Source: Bradyrhizobium sp. PSBB068 (GTDB taxonomy: Bacteria; Pseudomonadota; Alphaproteobacteria; Rhizobiales; Xanthobacteraceae). From it: a stretch of DNA of 64,000 nt. The DNA lies in NCBI GenBank assembly GCA_016839165.1, contig CP069300.1:1-64000 (forward strand). The letters run 5' to 3'. This document shows, one piece after another, positions 53,568 through 62,549 of this stretch (within the stretch, counting starts at the first letter, position 1; each line of letters starts with the position of its first letter). The notes beneath the pieces are model-generated. The model did not search any database and was not told the DNA's origin. It was given only the letters and a program-made list of their open reading frames with translations. The position numbers and the translations under genes are program-made.

Positions 53568-54857
53568 ATGAACAAGCCCGAGATTTTGCCGCAAGACGAC
53601 GTCGCCGGTCCCGCGCCGCGGCACCAAACCACGCAGGTCATGGTCGGCAATGTTGCCGTCGGCGGCGGTGCGCCGATCGTCGTGCAGTCGATGACCAACA
53701 CCGACACCGCCGATATCGACGGCACCATCGCCCAGGTCGCCGCGCTCTCCCGCGCCGGCTCCGAGATGGTGCGCATCACCGTCGACCGCGAGGAAGCGGC
53801 AGCCGCGGTGCCGCACATCCGTGACGGCCTGCGCAAGCGCGGCATCACGACGCCCCTGATCGGTGACTTCCACTATATCGGCCACAAGCTGCTCGCCGAG
53901 TATCCGGCCTGTGCCGAGGCGCTCGACAAGTACCGCATCAATCCCGGCAATGTCGGCTTCAAGAACAAGCGCGACACCCAGTTCGCCGACATCATCGAGA
54001 TCGCGAACAAGAACGACAAGCCGGTGCGCATCGGCGCCAATTGGGGCTCGCTCGACCAGGAGCTGCTCACCAAGCTGATGGACGAGAACACCGCGTCGCC
54101 GAACCCGCGCGACGCCCGCGCGGTGACGCGTGAGGCGATGGTGCAGTCGGCGCTGCTATCGGCGGCCCGCGCGCAAGAGCTCGGCATGCCGAAGAACAAG
54201 ATCATCCTGTCGGCGAAGGTCTCCGCCGTGCAGGACCTGATCGCGGTCTATCAGGAAGTCGTGCGCCGCTCCGATTATGCGATCCATCTCGGCCTCACCG
54301 AAGCCGGCATGGGCTCGAAGGGCATCGTGGCGTCGTCGGCCGCGCTCGGTATCCTGCTGCAGCAGGGCATCGGCGACACCATCCGCATCTCGCTGACGCC
54401 GGAGCCAGGCGGTGACCGCACGCTGGAAGTGCAGGTCGCGCAGGAACTGCTGCAGACGATGGGCTTCCGCACCTTCGTGCCGCTGGTTGCGGCCTGCCCG
54501 GGTTGCGGCCGCACCACCTCGACCACGTTCCAGGAGCTGGCGCGCTCGATCCAGGATTTCATCCGCGACGAGATGCCGGCCTGGAAGACCAAGTATCCCG
54601 GTGTCGAGCAGCTCAACGTCGCGGTGATGGGCTGCATCGTCAACGGCCCCGGCGAATCCAAGCACGCCAATATCGGCATCTCGCTGCCCGGCACCGGCGA
54701 AGCACCGGCTGCGCCTGTGTTTGTCGACGGCAAGAAGTTCCGCACCCTGCGCGGTCCCGGCATCGCCGCCGACTTCAAGGCGCTGGTGATCGACTATATC
54801 GACCAGAAGTATGGCGCGGGCGCCAAGGTGCCGGAGCCGGCGGGCGCCGCTGAGTAG
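53568..54857 (+). CDS. ispG: 4-hydroxy-3-methylbut-2-en-1-yl diphosphate synthase (flavodoxin)
   Basis: A 429-residue [4Fe-4S] enzyme of the MEP isoprenoid pathway. The N-terminal TIM-barrel has [20 protein letters not shown] and INPGNVG; the C-terminal domain has the cluster cysteines in [10 protein letters not shown] (two) and [10 protein letters not shown] (one). The insert typical of plant IspG is absent. I start at 53568 ([11 protein letters not shown]); ATG at 53538 is in frame within an inverted repeat. It is divergent from the sulfurtransferase gene. Essential by family role. Confidence 0.95.
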   Translation: MNKPEILPQDDVAGPAPRHQTTQVMVGNVAVGGGAPIVVQSMTNTDTADIDGTIAQVAALSRAGSEMVRITVDREEAAAAVPHIRDGLRKRGITTPLIGDFHYIGHKLLAEYPACAEALDKYRINPGNVGFKNKRDTQFADIIEIANKNDKPVRIGANWGSLDQELLTKLMDENTASPNPRDARAVTREAMVQSALLSAARAQELGMPKNKIILSAKVSAVQDLIAVYQEVVRRSDYAIHLGLTEAGMGSKGIVASSAALGILLQQGIGDTIRISLTPEPGGDRTLEVQVAQELLQTMGFRTFVPLVAACPGCGRTTSTTFQELARSIQDFIRDEMPAWKTKYPGVEQLNVAVMGCIVNGPGESKHANIGISLPGTGEAPAAPVFVDGKKFRTLRGPGIAADFKALVIDYIDQKYGAGAKVPEPAGAAE

Positions 54858-54885
54858 TTCATTCCGCTCGTAGCCGATCCTCGGT

Positions 54886-55027
54886 GTCGTCCCTGCGAAA
54901 GCAGGGACCCATAGCCACAGGCCGTCGTCGTGGCGCAAGATGCGAATTGCGAGTCTTCGCAAAACCCAGTCCCGTGGTTCCGGGTCGCGGATCTGCGCTC
55001 CGCTTCGCTGCGCTTGTCCGGGACGAC
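54886..55027. repeat. Dispersed palindromic repeat, family A
   Basis: GTCGTCCCTGCGAAAGCAGG on the left and GCTTCGCTGCGCTTGTCCGG-GACGAC on the right. It lies between ispG and the dioxygenase gene on the same strand, 29 bases after the ispG stop. Non-coding, though long readings run through it. Confidence 0.8.
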
Positions 55028-55105
55028 AGGTATGTTTGCCGTGCGATTGCGCTTCCGTCGATGAGCGCTACCATGCTCCCCTTCAAGACCATCGGGAGAC
55101 CGCCC

Positions 55106-55999
55106 ATGAGCTCATTGTCCGGCAAGCAAGGCCCGCGCTATCGCCATCTCGCCGACCAATCCGAGCCCTATGAGACCATCGGCGTCGAGAAGCTGACGCC
55201 GATCATCGGCGCGGAGATCTCCGGTGTCGATATCGCCAGGCTGGTCGGCGACGATGCGCGCTCCAACCGCCAGATGGACGAGATCCATCGTGCGCTCGCC
55301 GAAAACCTCGTCATCTTCTTCCGCGATCAGCACATCAGCCCCGAGCAGCACCTCGCCTTCGGCCGCAAGTTCGGCGAGCTGCATGTCCATCCGGCCGCGC
55401 CGAACGAGGGCGATCCGGCGCTGATGAAAATCTATGCCGACAAGGATTCGCCGCGCGCCAATGGCGAAGGCTGGCACAGCGACGTGTCCTGCGATCTCGA
55501 GCCGCCGATGGGCTCGATCCTCTACATCAAGCAATGCCCGCCGCGCGGCGGCGACACGCTGTTCGCCAACATGTACGCCGCCTATGAGGCGCTGTCGGAC
55601 CGTATGAAGGCCTATCTCGACGGGCTGACCGCGCTGCATGACGGCGAGCAGACTTATCGCGGCCTGTACGCCAATTACGGCGTCGCCGACAAGCGGGAAT
55701 ATCCCCGCGCCGAGCATCCGGTGGTGCGCACCCATCCGGTGACGGGAAAGAAATCGCTCTACGTCAATCGCGGCTTCACCCGCTTCATCGTCGGCATCCC
55801 GCGCGACGAGAGCGATGCGATGCTGGCCTATCTCTACCAGCACGCCGAGAACCCGCTGTTCCAGTGCCGCTTCCGCTGGACCGAGAACGCAATTGCGTTC
55901 TGGGACAACCGCTGCGCCCAGCACCGCGCGATGTGGGATTACTGGCCGCACACCCGCTCCGGCACCCGCGTGACCGTGAAGGGCGAACGGCCGGTATAA
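55106..55999 (+). CDS. TauD/TfdA family alpha-ketoglutarate-dependent dioxygenase
   Basis: A 297-residue cytosolic Fe(II)/2-oxoglutarate dioxygenase. The facial triad is visible as WHSDVS (HxD) and CAQHRAMWDY (distal His), and the 2-oxoglutarate-binding Arg in RSGTRVTVKG. IIGAEISGVDIARL and NLVIFFRDQHISPEQHLAFG are typical of TauD-like enzymes. GGGAGA lies before the ATG. The substrate (taurine, a sulfonate or a phenoxyacid) is not determined; ssu-like genes in the window are not adjacent. Confidence 0.9.
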   Translation: MSSLSGKQGPRYRHLADQSEPYETIGVEKLTPIIGAEISGVDIARLVGDDARSNRQMDEIHRALAENLVIFFRDQHISPEQHLAFGRKFGELHVHPAAPNEGDPALMKIYADKDSPRANGEGWHSDVSCDLEPPMGSILYIKQCPPRGGDTLFANMYAAYEALSDRMKAYLDGLTALHDGEQTYRGLYANYGVADKREYPRAEHPVVRTHPVTGKKSLYVNRGFTRFIVGIPRDESDAMLAYLYQHAENPLFQCRFRWTENAIAFWDNRCAQHRAMWDYWPHTRSGTRVTVKGERPV

Positions 56000-56582
56000 G
56001 CGCAGCACCTGCCTTACGCCGTGACGCCGACTGCGGCTGAGCTCAATGCTTCGGCCTGGCTCAAGGCTGCGCGGTATCAGGGGTAATCCTTGCGGGTCAT
56101 AGTATCCGTTAGCCCCTGCGCCGTATGATGCCGGATCAGAATGGGCGATATCACCATGAGGCAGGTGATACTGAACGTGCGGACACATGAGAGCACCGTC
56201 ATTCGAAATGATGTCGGGAACGCGCCTTGTGAGAGCACCGATGCGCGCGTCAAATCGGATCAAGGGCTAGTTCCTCCGAGGAGGATGCGCTCCACGGCTC
56301 CCCGATGGTTCGCAGCAGCCCTGGCGGTGACGTGTTGTCCGGATGTGCCGCGTTCCGGCGTCGCAGCGCGACCCAACGGCATCGCCAGCAATTCCCTGCA
56401 ATTTGCACAAGCAAGGACAAACCGCGCGAATGACGCCGGTCCTGCCGGACAGAACAGCAATGCGGTGCGGAGGCCGGTGGAATCGAGGAGGCAAAGGCGT
56501 GATTCGAGGCGCTGCGTTGATCGAACGATCCTCGCAGCAAGGGCGAACGCGCTGACGTGATGTCGTGCAAAGGAGCTGGTCG
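56000..56582. other. 583-base region without a clear gene; twin direct repeats
   Basis: No convincing gene. A plus-strand reading (56141-56560) is arginine-rich, lacks a ribosome site and resembles nothing known. The 11-base sequence TGAGAGCACCG occurs at 56188-56198 and 56230-56240, 42 bases apart, about four helical turns. The region is the upstream DNA of the 56583-60363 cluster, so these may be regulator sites; an AAAGGAGC ribosome site stands just before 56583. Confidence 0.5.
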
Positions 56583-57629
56583 ATGAGAAGGTCTACCCGA
56601 TTGCGCCTGCTGTTCCTGCTCGCAGCCGTGCCGTCGTTGCTCCCGGCGCTGCAGCCGTCGCCGACGGATGCGCGGCCGCAAAATGCCCAGCCTCACAAGG
56701 CGCGCGTGGTCCGGGCCGAGCCGCCCCAGCCGAGGCCCGAAGCCCTGGCCATGAACGCCTGGACGGTGGGTCTCGCCGGCGGCCTGCTCGAGGGCGCGCC
56801 GATCCGCCTCGCCGCGGAGATGGCCCGCGTGGTCGACGACGGCGACAATCTGCACGTCCTGCCGGTGGTGACGCGGGGGCCCGTGGAGAACCTGAACTCG
56901 CTGCTGTATCTGCGCGGCATCGACGCTGCGATCATCAATTCCGACGCGCTCGAGGAATACAAGAGCCAGGTGCCGGATATCCAGCGGCGGATCACCTACG
57001 TGCTGAACCTGTTTCCGTCCGAACTGCACATCTTCGTTCGTCCGGAGATCAAGAGCCTGAGCGACCTCGCCGGCAAGAAGGTGAACTTCAACAGCCAGGG
57101 TACGGCGGCAGCCTATTCAGGTCCGCTGATCTTCAGTCGCCTCGGCATCGACATCGACAAGACGTTCATTCCGCACCAGGTCGCGCTCGATCAGATGCGG
57201 AAGGGCGAGATGGCGGCCGTCGTGTTCATCACCTCGAAGCCGGTCGATGCCTTCGTGAAGGGCCGATTTGAAGCGGGCTTCAAGTTCCTGCCGGTCCCGT
57301 ATGACAGCAAGTTCGAGGACTATTATCTGCCGTCAGCACTCGATGCGGCCGATTACCCAAATCTGATCAAGCAGGGCGATCATGTCGCCACGATCGCCGT
57401 GCCGACCGCCCTCGTCGCGTTCAATTGGGCGGCCAACACCAACCGCTTCGAGCGCGTTGCCCGTTTCGTCGATCATCTGTTCTCGCGGATCGACAAGCTG
57501 CAGGGACCCGGCTTCGATCCGAAATGGAAATCGATCAATCTCGGAGCGACCGTGCCTGGCCTCGCGCGCTTTCCCGCCGCGCAGGCGTGGCTCGATCGGC
57601 AGTCGTCGACCGCACGGGCATCGCAATGA
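56583..57629 (+). CDS. TAXI-type TRAP transporter solute-binding protein
   Basis: A 348-residue exported protein. The N-terminal signal (MRRSTRLRLLFLLAAVPSLL) is followed by a short Pro/Gln/Arg-rich stretch, then a TAXI/NMT1-like binding fold. LAGKKVNFNSQGTAAAYSGP and GIDIDKTFIPHQVALDQMRK match the family, and MNAWTVGLAGGLLEGAPIRL suits the first strand. AAAGGAGC precedes the ATG. No TRAP membrane subunits are nearby, unlike normal TAXI systems. Its TGA overlaps the next gene's ATG (ATGA, 57626-57629). Confidence 0.82.
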   Translation: MRRSTRLRLLFLLAAVPSLLPALQPSPTDARPQNAQPHKARVVRAEPPQPRPEALAMNAWTVGLAGGLLEGAPIRLAAEMARVVDDGDNLHVLPVVTRGPVENLNSLLYLRGIDAAIINSDALEEYKSQVPDIQRRITYVLNLFPSELHIFVRPEIKSLSDLAGKKVNFNSQGTAAAYSGPLIFSRLGIDIDKTFIPHQVALDQMRKGEMAAVVFITSKPVDAFVKGRFEAGFKFLPVPYDSKFEDYYLPSALDAADYPNLIKQGDHVATIAVPTALVAFNWAANTNRFERVARFVDHLFSRIDKLQGPGFDPKWKSINLGATVPGLARFPAAQAWLDRQSSTARASQ

Positions 57630-58261
57630 CCAGGCTTTCCGCCCCGCTTGTCGTGGCAGTCGCCGTCATCAACGGCGTTGCCCTGGCGCAAGGGGTGGAA
57701 GATGGGATGACAGATCCCATGGCACAGCTGCGCGCCTGTGCTCAGCTCGACCGCGAAGCGCGCCTGGAGTGCCTCGACAAGCTGTCGCATGCTGCTGTTC
57801 CGGCTCGCCGCGAGGTGTCGAAAACGAACAATTGGACGGTCAGCGAGACGACGTCGCCGGTCGACTATTCACCCATCGCCACTGCGACGACGTCCGATTC
57901 GGTCGATTCGTCCGTGAAACTGTCGATCCGGTGCCGTGGCGGGCGGACCGAATTGTCGTTCGCGGGACCCGCCATCTCGGGCCGCGGCGACGGCTATGCG
58001 ATTTCCTACCGCATCAACGACGGTCCGCCGGTGCAGGCCGCGGCAACCGTGCCGGCGGTCGGTTCCGGCGTTGCCGTCGCCGGCGATGTGGTTCGCCTGC
58101 TGCAATCGCTTCCCGATCACGCGGTGCTTGCCGTCCACCTCTCCCGCGGTGCCGGGGTTGCCCAGGATGCAACATTCTCGCTCGCGGGGCTGGACGCGAT
58201 GCGCGCGAGGATGGCCGCGGTCTGCAAATGGCCGCTCGCCGTCGCGAGGCCCGGTAATTGA
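57626..58261 (+). CDS. TagO/VasI-like protein (type VI secretion-associated family), orphan
   Basis: A 211-residue exported protein with a signal peptide (MTRLSAPLVVAVAVINGVALAQ). Mature features fit the TagO/VasI family: LRACAQLDREARLECLDKL (a CxxLxDxxxRLxCxD-like start), WTVSETTSPVDYSP (compare WxVSxxxSPxDDS), LSIRCRGGRTELSFAG, ISYRINDGPPVQ, and a C-terminal LAGLDAMRARMAAVCKWP. No other type VI secretion genes lie in the window. It is translationally coupled to the upstream binding-protein gene (ATGA). The resemblance is by eye from memory of the family; a profile search should settle it. Confidence 0.6.
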   Translation: MTRLSAPLVVAVAVINGVALAQGVEDGMTDPMAQLRACAQLDREARLECLDKLSHAAVPARREVSKTNNWTVSETTSPVDYSPIATATTSDSVDSSVKLSIRCRGGRTELSFAGPAISGRGDGYAISYRINDGPPVQAAATVPAVGSGVAVAGDVVRLLQSLPDHAVLAVHLSRGAGVAQDATFSLAGLDAMRARMAAVCKWPLAVARPGN

Positions 58262-58298
58262 GAACTTTGCCTGCCGATTTTCGAGAGGGAGATGTTTG

Positions 58299-58898
58299 AT
58301 GTGCAATTTTGAATCTGTTGCGAAATTTGTTGCGATGGTTGCTATCGCTGTGCTGGCTTCCACGCCATTGGCGGCGGCAGAGCAAGGTGGAAAGTACTGG
58401 GTACCGGGCGAGCAGCCTGCAACTTACCGGGCGAGCGACATTCATAAATTAGAAAGGCAGCGAACCGCGGCCGAAATACGCAAGCGCTCCGCGTATGCGC
58501 GCATGCACGATCCGGTGGCGCCGAAAGGCAAGGAGCATCGTCTGGTCCTGCAGGTGAACAGCAATGATGCGGCCGCCATGAATCTCACGCTCAACAACGC
58601 AACCAACGTGACCGAGTATTACAAAGGGCTCGGCGAGAAGGTGCAGATCGAGGTGGTCACGTTCGGCCCGGGCCTGCACATGCTGCGCGAGGATACCTCG
58701 CCGGTGAAGGCCCGCATCGAGGAAATGGCCCTCAGTACACCCGAAGTGTCGTTCAAGGCCTGCGGCAATACCCAGGAGAAGATGCAGAAGGCCGAGAACA
58801 AGTCGATTCCGATCATCAAGCAGGCGGAAGTCGTGAAGTCCGGCGTCGTGCGCGTGATGGAGTTGCAGGAGAAGGGATGGGCCTATGTGAAGCCGTGA
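58299..58898 (+). CDS. Exported DsrE-like family protein
   Basis: A 199-residue protein with a signal peptide (MCNFESVAKFVAMVAIAVLA..., cleavage near LAAAEQ) and a DsrE/DsrF-like domain from about residue 78: HRLVLQVNSNDAAAMNLTLN, KVQIEVVTFGPGLHMLREDT, and SFKACGNTQEKM, where the family's cysteine sits. Cytosolic DsrE proteins relay sulfur in sulfide oxidation; periplasmic versions are uncharacterised. GAGGGAGA lies before the ATG. It follows the TagO/VasI-like gene by 37 bases. Confidence 0.75.
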   Translation: MCNFESVAKFVAMVAIAVLASTPLAAAEQGGKYWVPGEQPATYRASDIHKLERQRTAAEIRKRSAYARMHDPVAPKGKEHRLVLQVNSNDAAAMNLTLNNATNVTEYYKGLGEKVQIEVVTFGPGLHMLREDTSPVKARIEEMALSTPEVSFKACGNTQEKMQKAENKSIPIIKQAEVVKSGVVRVMELQEKGWAYVKP

Positions 58899-59022
58899 GC
58901 CGGAGGACCGGACTGCCTTGAACCCGCTTTGAGCTGGGCCGACCGCGCCGCCAATCGCATTGACGTTCCGCATCCGCTACGCCAAGCTCCGGGAAAATCA
59001 AAAAACAACCCGGGGAAACGCC

Positions 59023-60363
59023 ATGCTCCGCGCCGAAGACAACAGGTTCCTCACCGAAGCCGGATCGGGAACGGGGATGGGCGAATTGCTACGCCGGTTC
59101 TGGATTCCGGTGCTGCTGTCGGAAGAGCTGCCGGAGCCGGACAGCGATCCGAAGAAGATCGTTGTGATGGGCGAGGAGCTGCTCGCCTTCCGCGACTCGA
59201 GGGGCGTGGTCGGCGTCATCGATCAATACTGCCCGCACCGCGGCGCCAATCTCTGGCTCGGCCGCAACGAGGAATGCGGCATCCGCTGCGTCTATCACGG
59301 CTGGAAGTTCGACACCGACGGCCGCTGCGTCGACATGCCGACCTCGTATCCGGACCTCAACGCCAAGGACCTGATCCGCATCAAGTCCTATCCGGTGCGC
59401 GAATGGGGCGAGATGATCTGGGCCTATATGGGCCCGGTCGATCAGATGCCGGAATTGCCCGCGCTGGAGATGGCGCTGCTGCCGGCCTCGCACCGCTTCG
59501 TCACCAAGAAATGGCAGGACTGCAACTGGGTGCAGGCGGTGGAAGGCTCGATCGACACCGCGCATTTCACCTTCGCGCATCTCTCCTTCGAGAAGGAGGA
59601 GAACGAGATCCTCGACATCAAGAAGCATTTCGTCAACCCGCTGACGCGGGTCGCGACCGATCACATGCGCTGGATCGCCGAGGACCCGCGGCCGGTGATC
59701 AAGATCAATCCGCACGACGCGGGGCTGACGGTCGCGGGCGGGCGGCTCACCGGCAGCGACAACATCTATTGGCGTATTGCCCAGTTCCTGATGCCGTTCC
59801 ACAGCTACGCGCCGAGCTCGATGCCGGGCGAGAACATGTTTGGCCAGACCTTCGTGCCGGTGACCGACACCAATTGCTGGATCTACACCTATGCATGGAA
59901 TCCCGAACGTCCGCTGACCGACGCCGAGCGCGACGGTTACGCCAACGGCAACGGCGTGATGGCCGTGGTCGACGAGAACTACGTGCCGCTGCGCAACAAG
60001 TCGAATGACTATCTGATCGATCGCAAGCTGCAGCGGACCAGGAGCTATACCGGCATCAAGGGCGTCTCCGAGCAGGACGCCGCGGTGCAGGACAGCCAGG
60101 GCCCGATCGCCGACCGCACCCGTGAGCATCTCGGCCCGACCGATCTCGGCATCATGCATTTCCGCAAGCTGATGATGGAGGCGGCCCGCGCGCTGCAAAA
60201 CGGCGAGGCGCCGCCGCATGCCGCGCACCAGGATCGCTACACGGTGCGCTCCGGCGCCTGCGTCACCAGCAAGGCCAAGGATCTCACCGCCGTGATGGTC
60301 GAGCGGTTCGGCGATCCCGCAGGCTTCGTCGGCGGTCCCGGAAAGCAGACGGCGGCAGAATAA
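59023..60363 (+). CDS. Rieske [2Fe-2S] aromatic oxygenase subunit (phthalate dioxygenase-like)
   Basis: A 446-residue oxygenase alpha subunit. The Rieske cluster ligands are Cys70 and His72 (CPHRGANLW) and Cys89 and His92 (CVYHGWKFD). The mononuclear iron site DTAHFTFAHLSF supplies two histidines. The overall shape matches the phthalate 4,5-dioxygenase/vanillate demethylase branch. CGGGGAAACGCC precedes the ATG. No reductase or ferredoxin partner is next to it. It follows the DsrE-like gene by 124 bases on the same strand; whether they share a transcript is open. Confidence 0.9.
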   Translation: MLRAEDNRFLTEAGSGTGMGELLRRFWIPVLLSEELPEPDSDPKKIVVMGEELLAFRDSRGVVGVIDQYCPHRGANLWLGRNEECGIRCVYHGWKFDTDGRCVDMPTSYPDLNAKDLIRIKSYPVREWGEMIWAYMGPVDQMPELPALEMALLPASHRFVTKKWQDCNWVQAVEGSIDTAHFTFAHLSFEKEENEILDIKKHFVNPLTRVATDHMRWIAEDPRPVIKINPHDAGLTVAGGRLTGSDNIYWRIAQFLMPFHSYAPSSMPGENMFGQTFVPVTDTNCWIYTYAWNPERPLTDAERDGYANGNGVMAVVDENYVPLRNKSNDYLIDRKLQRTRSYTGIKGVSEQDAAVQDSQGPIADRTREHLGPTDLGIMHFRKLMMEAARALQNGEAPPHAAHQDRYTVRSGACVTSKAKDLTAVMVERFGDPAGFVGGPGKQTAAE

Positions 60364-60424
60364 CCTCCTCGGTCGTCCCGGCCTTCACTGGGACGCCATG
60401 TGGAGGTGGCGCGCTACAGCGGGG

Positions 60425-62032
60425 CTACAGCGGTATCTTTCGATACTCGCGGTTGGACAGGCTCGCTTCCTCCAGATCGAGGTCGCGCTCGATGCGGCGC
60501 CTGGTCTCGTCGGTGATCTTGCCGTCGCGCAGCAGCATGTGGATGAACTTGCGCTCGGATGAAATCAGTTCCCGGGTCAGCGCGGTGCCGGCCGCGGAGG
60601 CGTCGTGCTTTTCGGGGTCGAGCGTGTCGGGCAGCTGGTTGACGCGGATCTCGTGGCGCGAGCGCAAGAGCTTGACCACCTCGTCGGAGAGCTCGCGGTC
60701 GTCGGTGATCGCATCGAGCGATTTCAGCGCGGCGTTCAGCGCCTCGCGCCGCGCCGCGATCTCCTGCTCGTGCTCGGCGATATGCTCGCTTCGGCCGTCC
60801 TTGGCGAGGCCGAGCCAGCGCACCACCGGCGGCAGGGTGAGGCCGAGCCCGACCAGCGTCACGAAGATCACGCCGAAGGCGACGAATAGGATCAGGTCGC
60901 GATACGGAAAGGCGTCGCCATTCGGGAGTGTCAGCGGCAGCGCCAGTGCCGCGGCGAGCGAGACCGCGCCGCGCACGCCGGTGAAGGCAACCACGAACAC
61001 CGCCCGCCACGACGGCAGCGGATCGCGGTCGCGGAGCTGCCGGCTGATCCAGCGCGGCAGATAGGTGCCGGGAAACACCCAGAGGAAGCGCGCGACGATC
61101 ACGATGATTGCGACCAGCACCGTGGCGGTCAGGATGTCGTGCAGCGGAAACGACTTCGACTTCTCGTACAGCGAGCGCATCTGGAAGCCGGTCAGCAGGA
61201 ACAGCAGGCCCTCGATCAGGTAGATGATCAAATCCCAGAAGAAGATGCCTTGCAGGCGCGTCGCGGCCGAGATCAATAGCGGTCCGTTCCAGCTCATATA
61301 GAGCCCGCAGGCGACGGTCGCGATCACGCCGCTGCCGCCGAAATGCTCGGGGATCCAGTAGGCGAGATAGGGCGTGATCAAGGACAGCGTGATCTCGACC
61401 TGCGGATCCCGGGCTCTGCGGCGGGCGCGCAGGCTGAGCCAGCCGACCGCGGTGCCGAACGCGATCTCGCCGGCAACGATCACAAGGAAGGTGCCGGTCG
61501 CCTTCGGCAGCGAGAACAGCCCTGTCGTGATGGCGGCGAGCGCGAAGCGGTAGAGGATCAGCGCGGTCGCGTCATTGGCCAGCCCCTCGCCCTCGAGGAT
61601 CACCAGGATGCGGCGGGGCATGCCGAGCTTGCGGGCGATTGCGAGCGGCGCCACCACGTCCGGCGGCGCGACGATCGCCCCGAGCAGGAAGCCGACGCTC
61701 CAGGGCAGGCCGATCAGATAGTGGGTCGCCGCCGCGACCAGGAAGGCAGTGAAGATCACGCAGCCGACCGACAGCAGGATGATCGGCCGCAGATTGGCCC
61801 TGAATTCGCGCCAGCTCATCGCGACGCTCGCCGAATAGATCAGCGGCGGCAGCACCACCAGGAGCACGAGCTCGGGCGGCAGTTCCAGCGACGGCATGCC
61901 CGGCACGAAGGCGAGCACCACGCCGACCAGGAGCAGCAGGATCGCCGGCGCGACATCGGTCCGCCGCGCAACCAGGGCGGTTCCCGCCAGCACGCCGAGC
62001 AAGCTGAGAAAGATCTGAAACTTGGCTTCCAT
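60425..62032 (-). CDS. CPA1 family Na+/H+ antiporter (NhaP-like)
   Basis: A 535-residue inner-membrane cation:proton antiporter. Helices occupy about 1-410, with GAIVAPPDVVAPLAIARKLG containing the core Pro-Pro-Asp-like ion site and GEGLANDATALILYRFALAA the ND motif typical of CPA1. GVRGAVSLAAALALPL fits the late core helix. A charged C-terminal cytoplasmic tail with helical repeats follows (about 415-535). It is probably for sodium or potassium/proton exchange in pH or salt tolerance. Confidence 0.9.
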   Translation of the reverse strand: MEAKFQIFLSLLGVLAGTALVARRTDVAPAILLLLVGVVLAFVPGMPSLELPPELVLLVVLPPLIYSASVAMSWREFRANLRPIILLSVGCVIFTAFLVAAATHYLIGLPWSVGFLLGAIVAPPDVVAPLAIARKLGMPRRILVILEGEGLANDATALILYRFALAAITTGLFSLPKATGTFLVIVAGEIAFGTAVGWLSLRARRRARDPQVEITLSLITPYLAYWIPEHFGGSGVIATVACGLYMSWNGPLLISAATRLQGIFFWDLIIYLIEGLLFLLTGFQMRSLYEKSKSFPLHDILTATVLVAIIVIVARFLWVFPGTYLPRWISRQLRDRDPLPSWRAVFVVAFTGVRGAVSLAAALALPLTLPNGDAFPYRDLILFVAFGVIFVTLVGLGLTLPPVVRWLGLAKDGRSEHIAEHEQEIAARREALNAALKSLDAITDDRELSDEVVKLLRSRHEIRVNQLPDTLDPEKHDASAAGTALTRELISSERKFIHMLLRDGKITDETRRRIERDLDLEEASLSNREYRKIPL

Positions 62033-62139
62033 AACGGCTCAATTCGCCCGGAAACCAGCGCCAGTCAATGCGGTCCGGCCGGAGCCGGGCCGCTTGGGCA
62101 TGTCACAAAGCCGTCGTGGAAACGCGGCGGGAGCGGCGG

Positions 62140-62514
62140 TCAGTCCTTGAGGTCGTAGCGGTAGGACTTCGAGACGATCTGCCAGCCGTCGGCGAGCTTC
62201 ATGGCGACGAGGTAGTCGGTGAAGTAGCGCGGCGGCAGCTGGCAACGCACCTTGATGAAGGCCGTGTTGTCGTCGGAGCGGTCGATGGTGACGATGAAGT
62301 CCTCGCGCGGCTTGCCTTCGGCCTTCGCCGACGTGCGCTTGCGCACCAGAGCGAGCCAGTCCGGCACGGTCAGGACCTTCAGCTCGCCCTTCTCTACCCA
62401 GCGCAGATCGGCGCTTGGATGAAAGGCTTCGGCGAGCTTGTCGGCATTGCTTTCGTAGAGGCCGTCGAAATAGGTTTGCACGACGTTCTCGACGGTGGAT
62501 CGATCTTGGCTCAT
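62140..62514 (-). CDS. NTF2-like (SnoaL/lumazine-binding) family protein
   Basis: A 124-residue NTF2-fold protein: VENVVQTYFDGLYESNADKLAEAFHPSADLRWVEK at the start (shortened here to VVQTYFDGLYES and FHPSADL) and GWQIVSKSYRYD at the end are typical of the putative lumazine-binding subgroup. GGGAGG precedes the ATG at 62514. Upstream in-frame codons run through a repeat and are not coding. It is divergent from the GFA gene; function unknown. Confidence 0.87.
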   Translation of the reverse strand: MSQDRSTVENVVQTYFDGLYESNADKLAEAFHPSADLRWVEKGELKVLTVPDWLALVRKRTSAKAEGKPREDFIVTIDRSDDNTAFIKVRCQLPPRYFTDYLVAMKLADGWQIVSKSYRYDLKD

Positions 62515-62549
62515 GGGTTGGTCCTCCCGGCAGGGGTTTTGGTCTACAG

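Noticed and set aside
54884..55105. N-terminal extension of the TauD-like dioxygenase
   Set aside because: It is encoded by a family A repeat; the ATG at 55106 has a good ribosome site.
56141..56560. Possible 139-residue gene before the TAXI cluster
   Set aside because: No ribosome site, arginine-rich low-complexity translation and no recognisable motif; it more likely lies in regulatory DNA.
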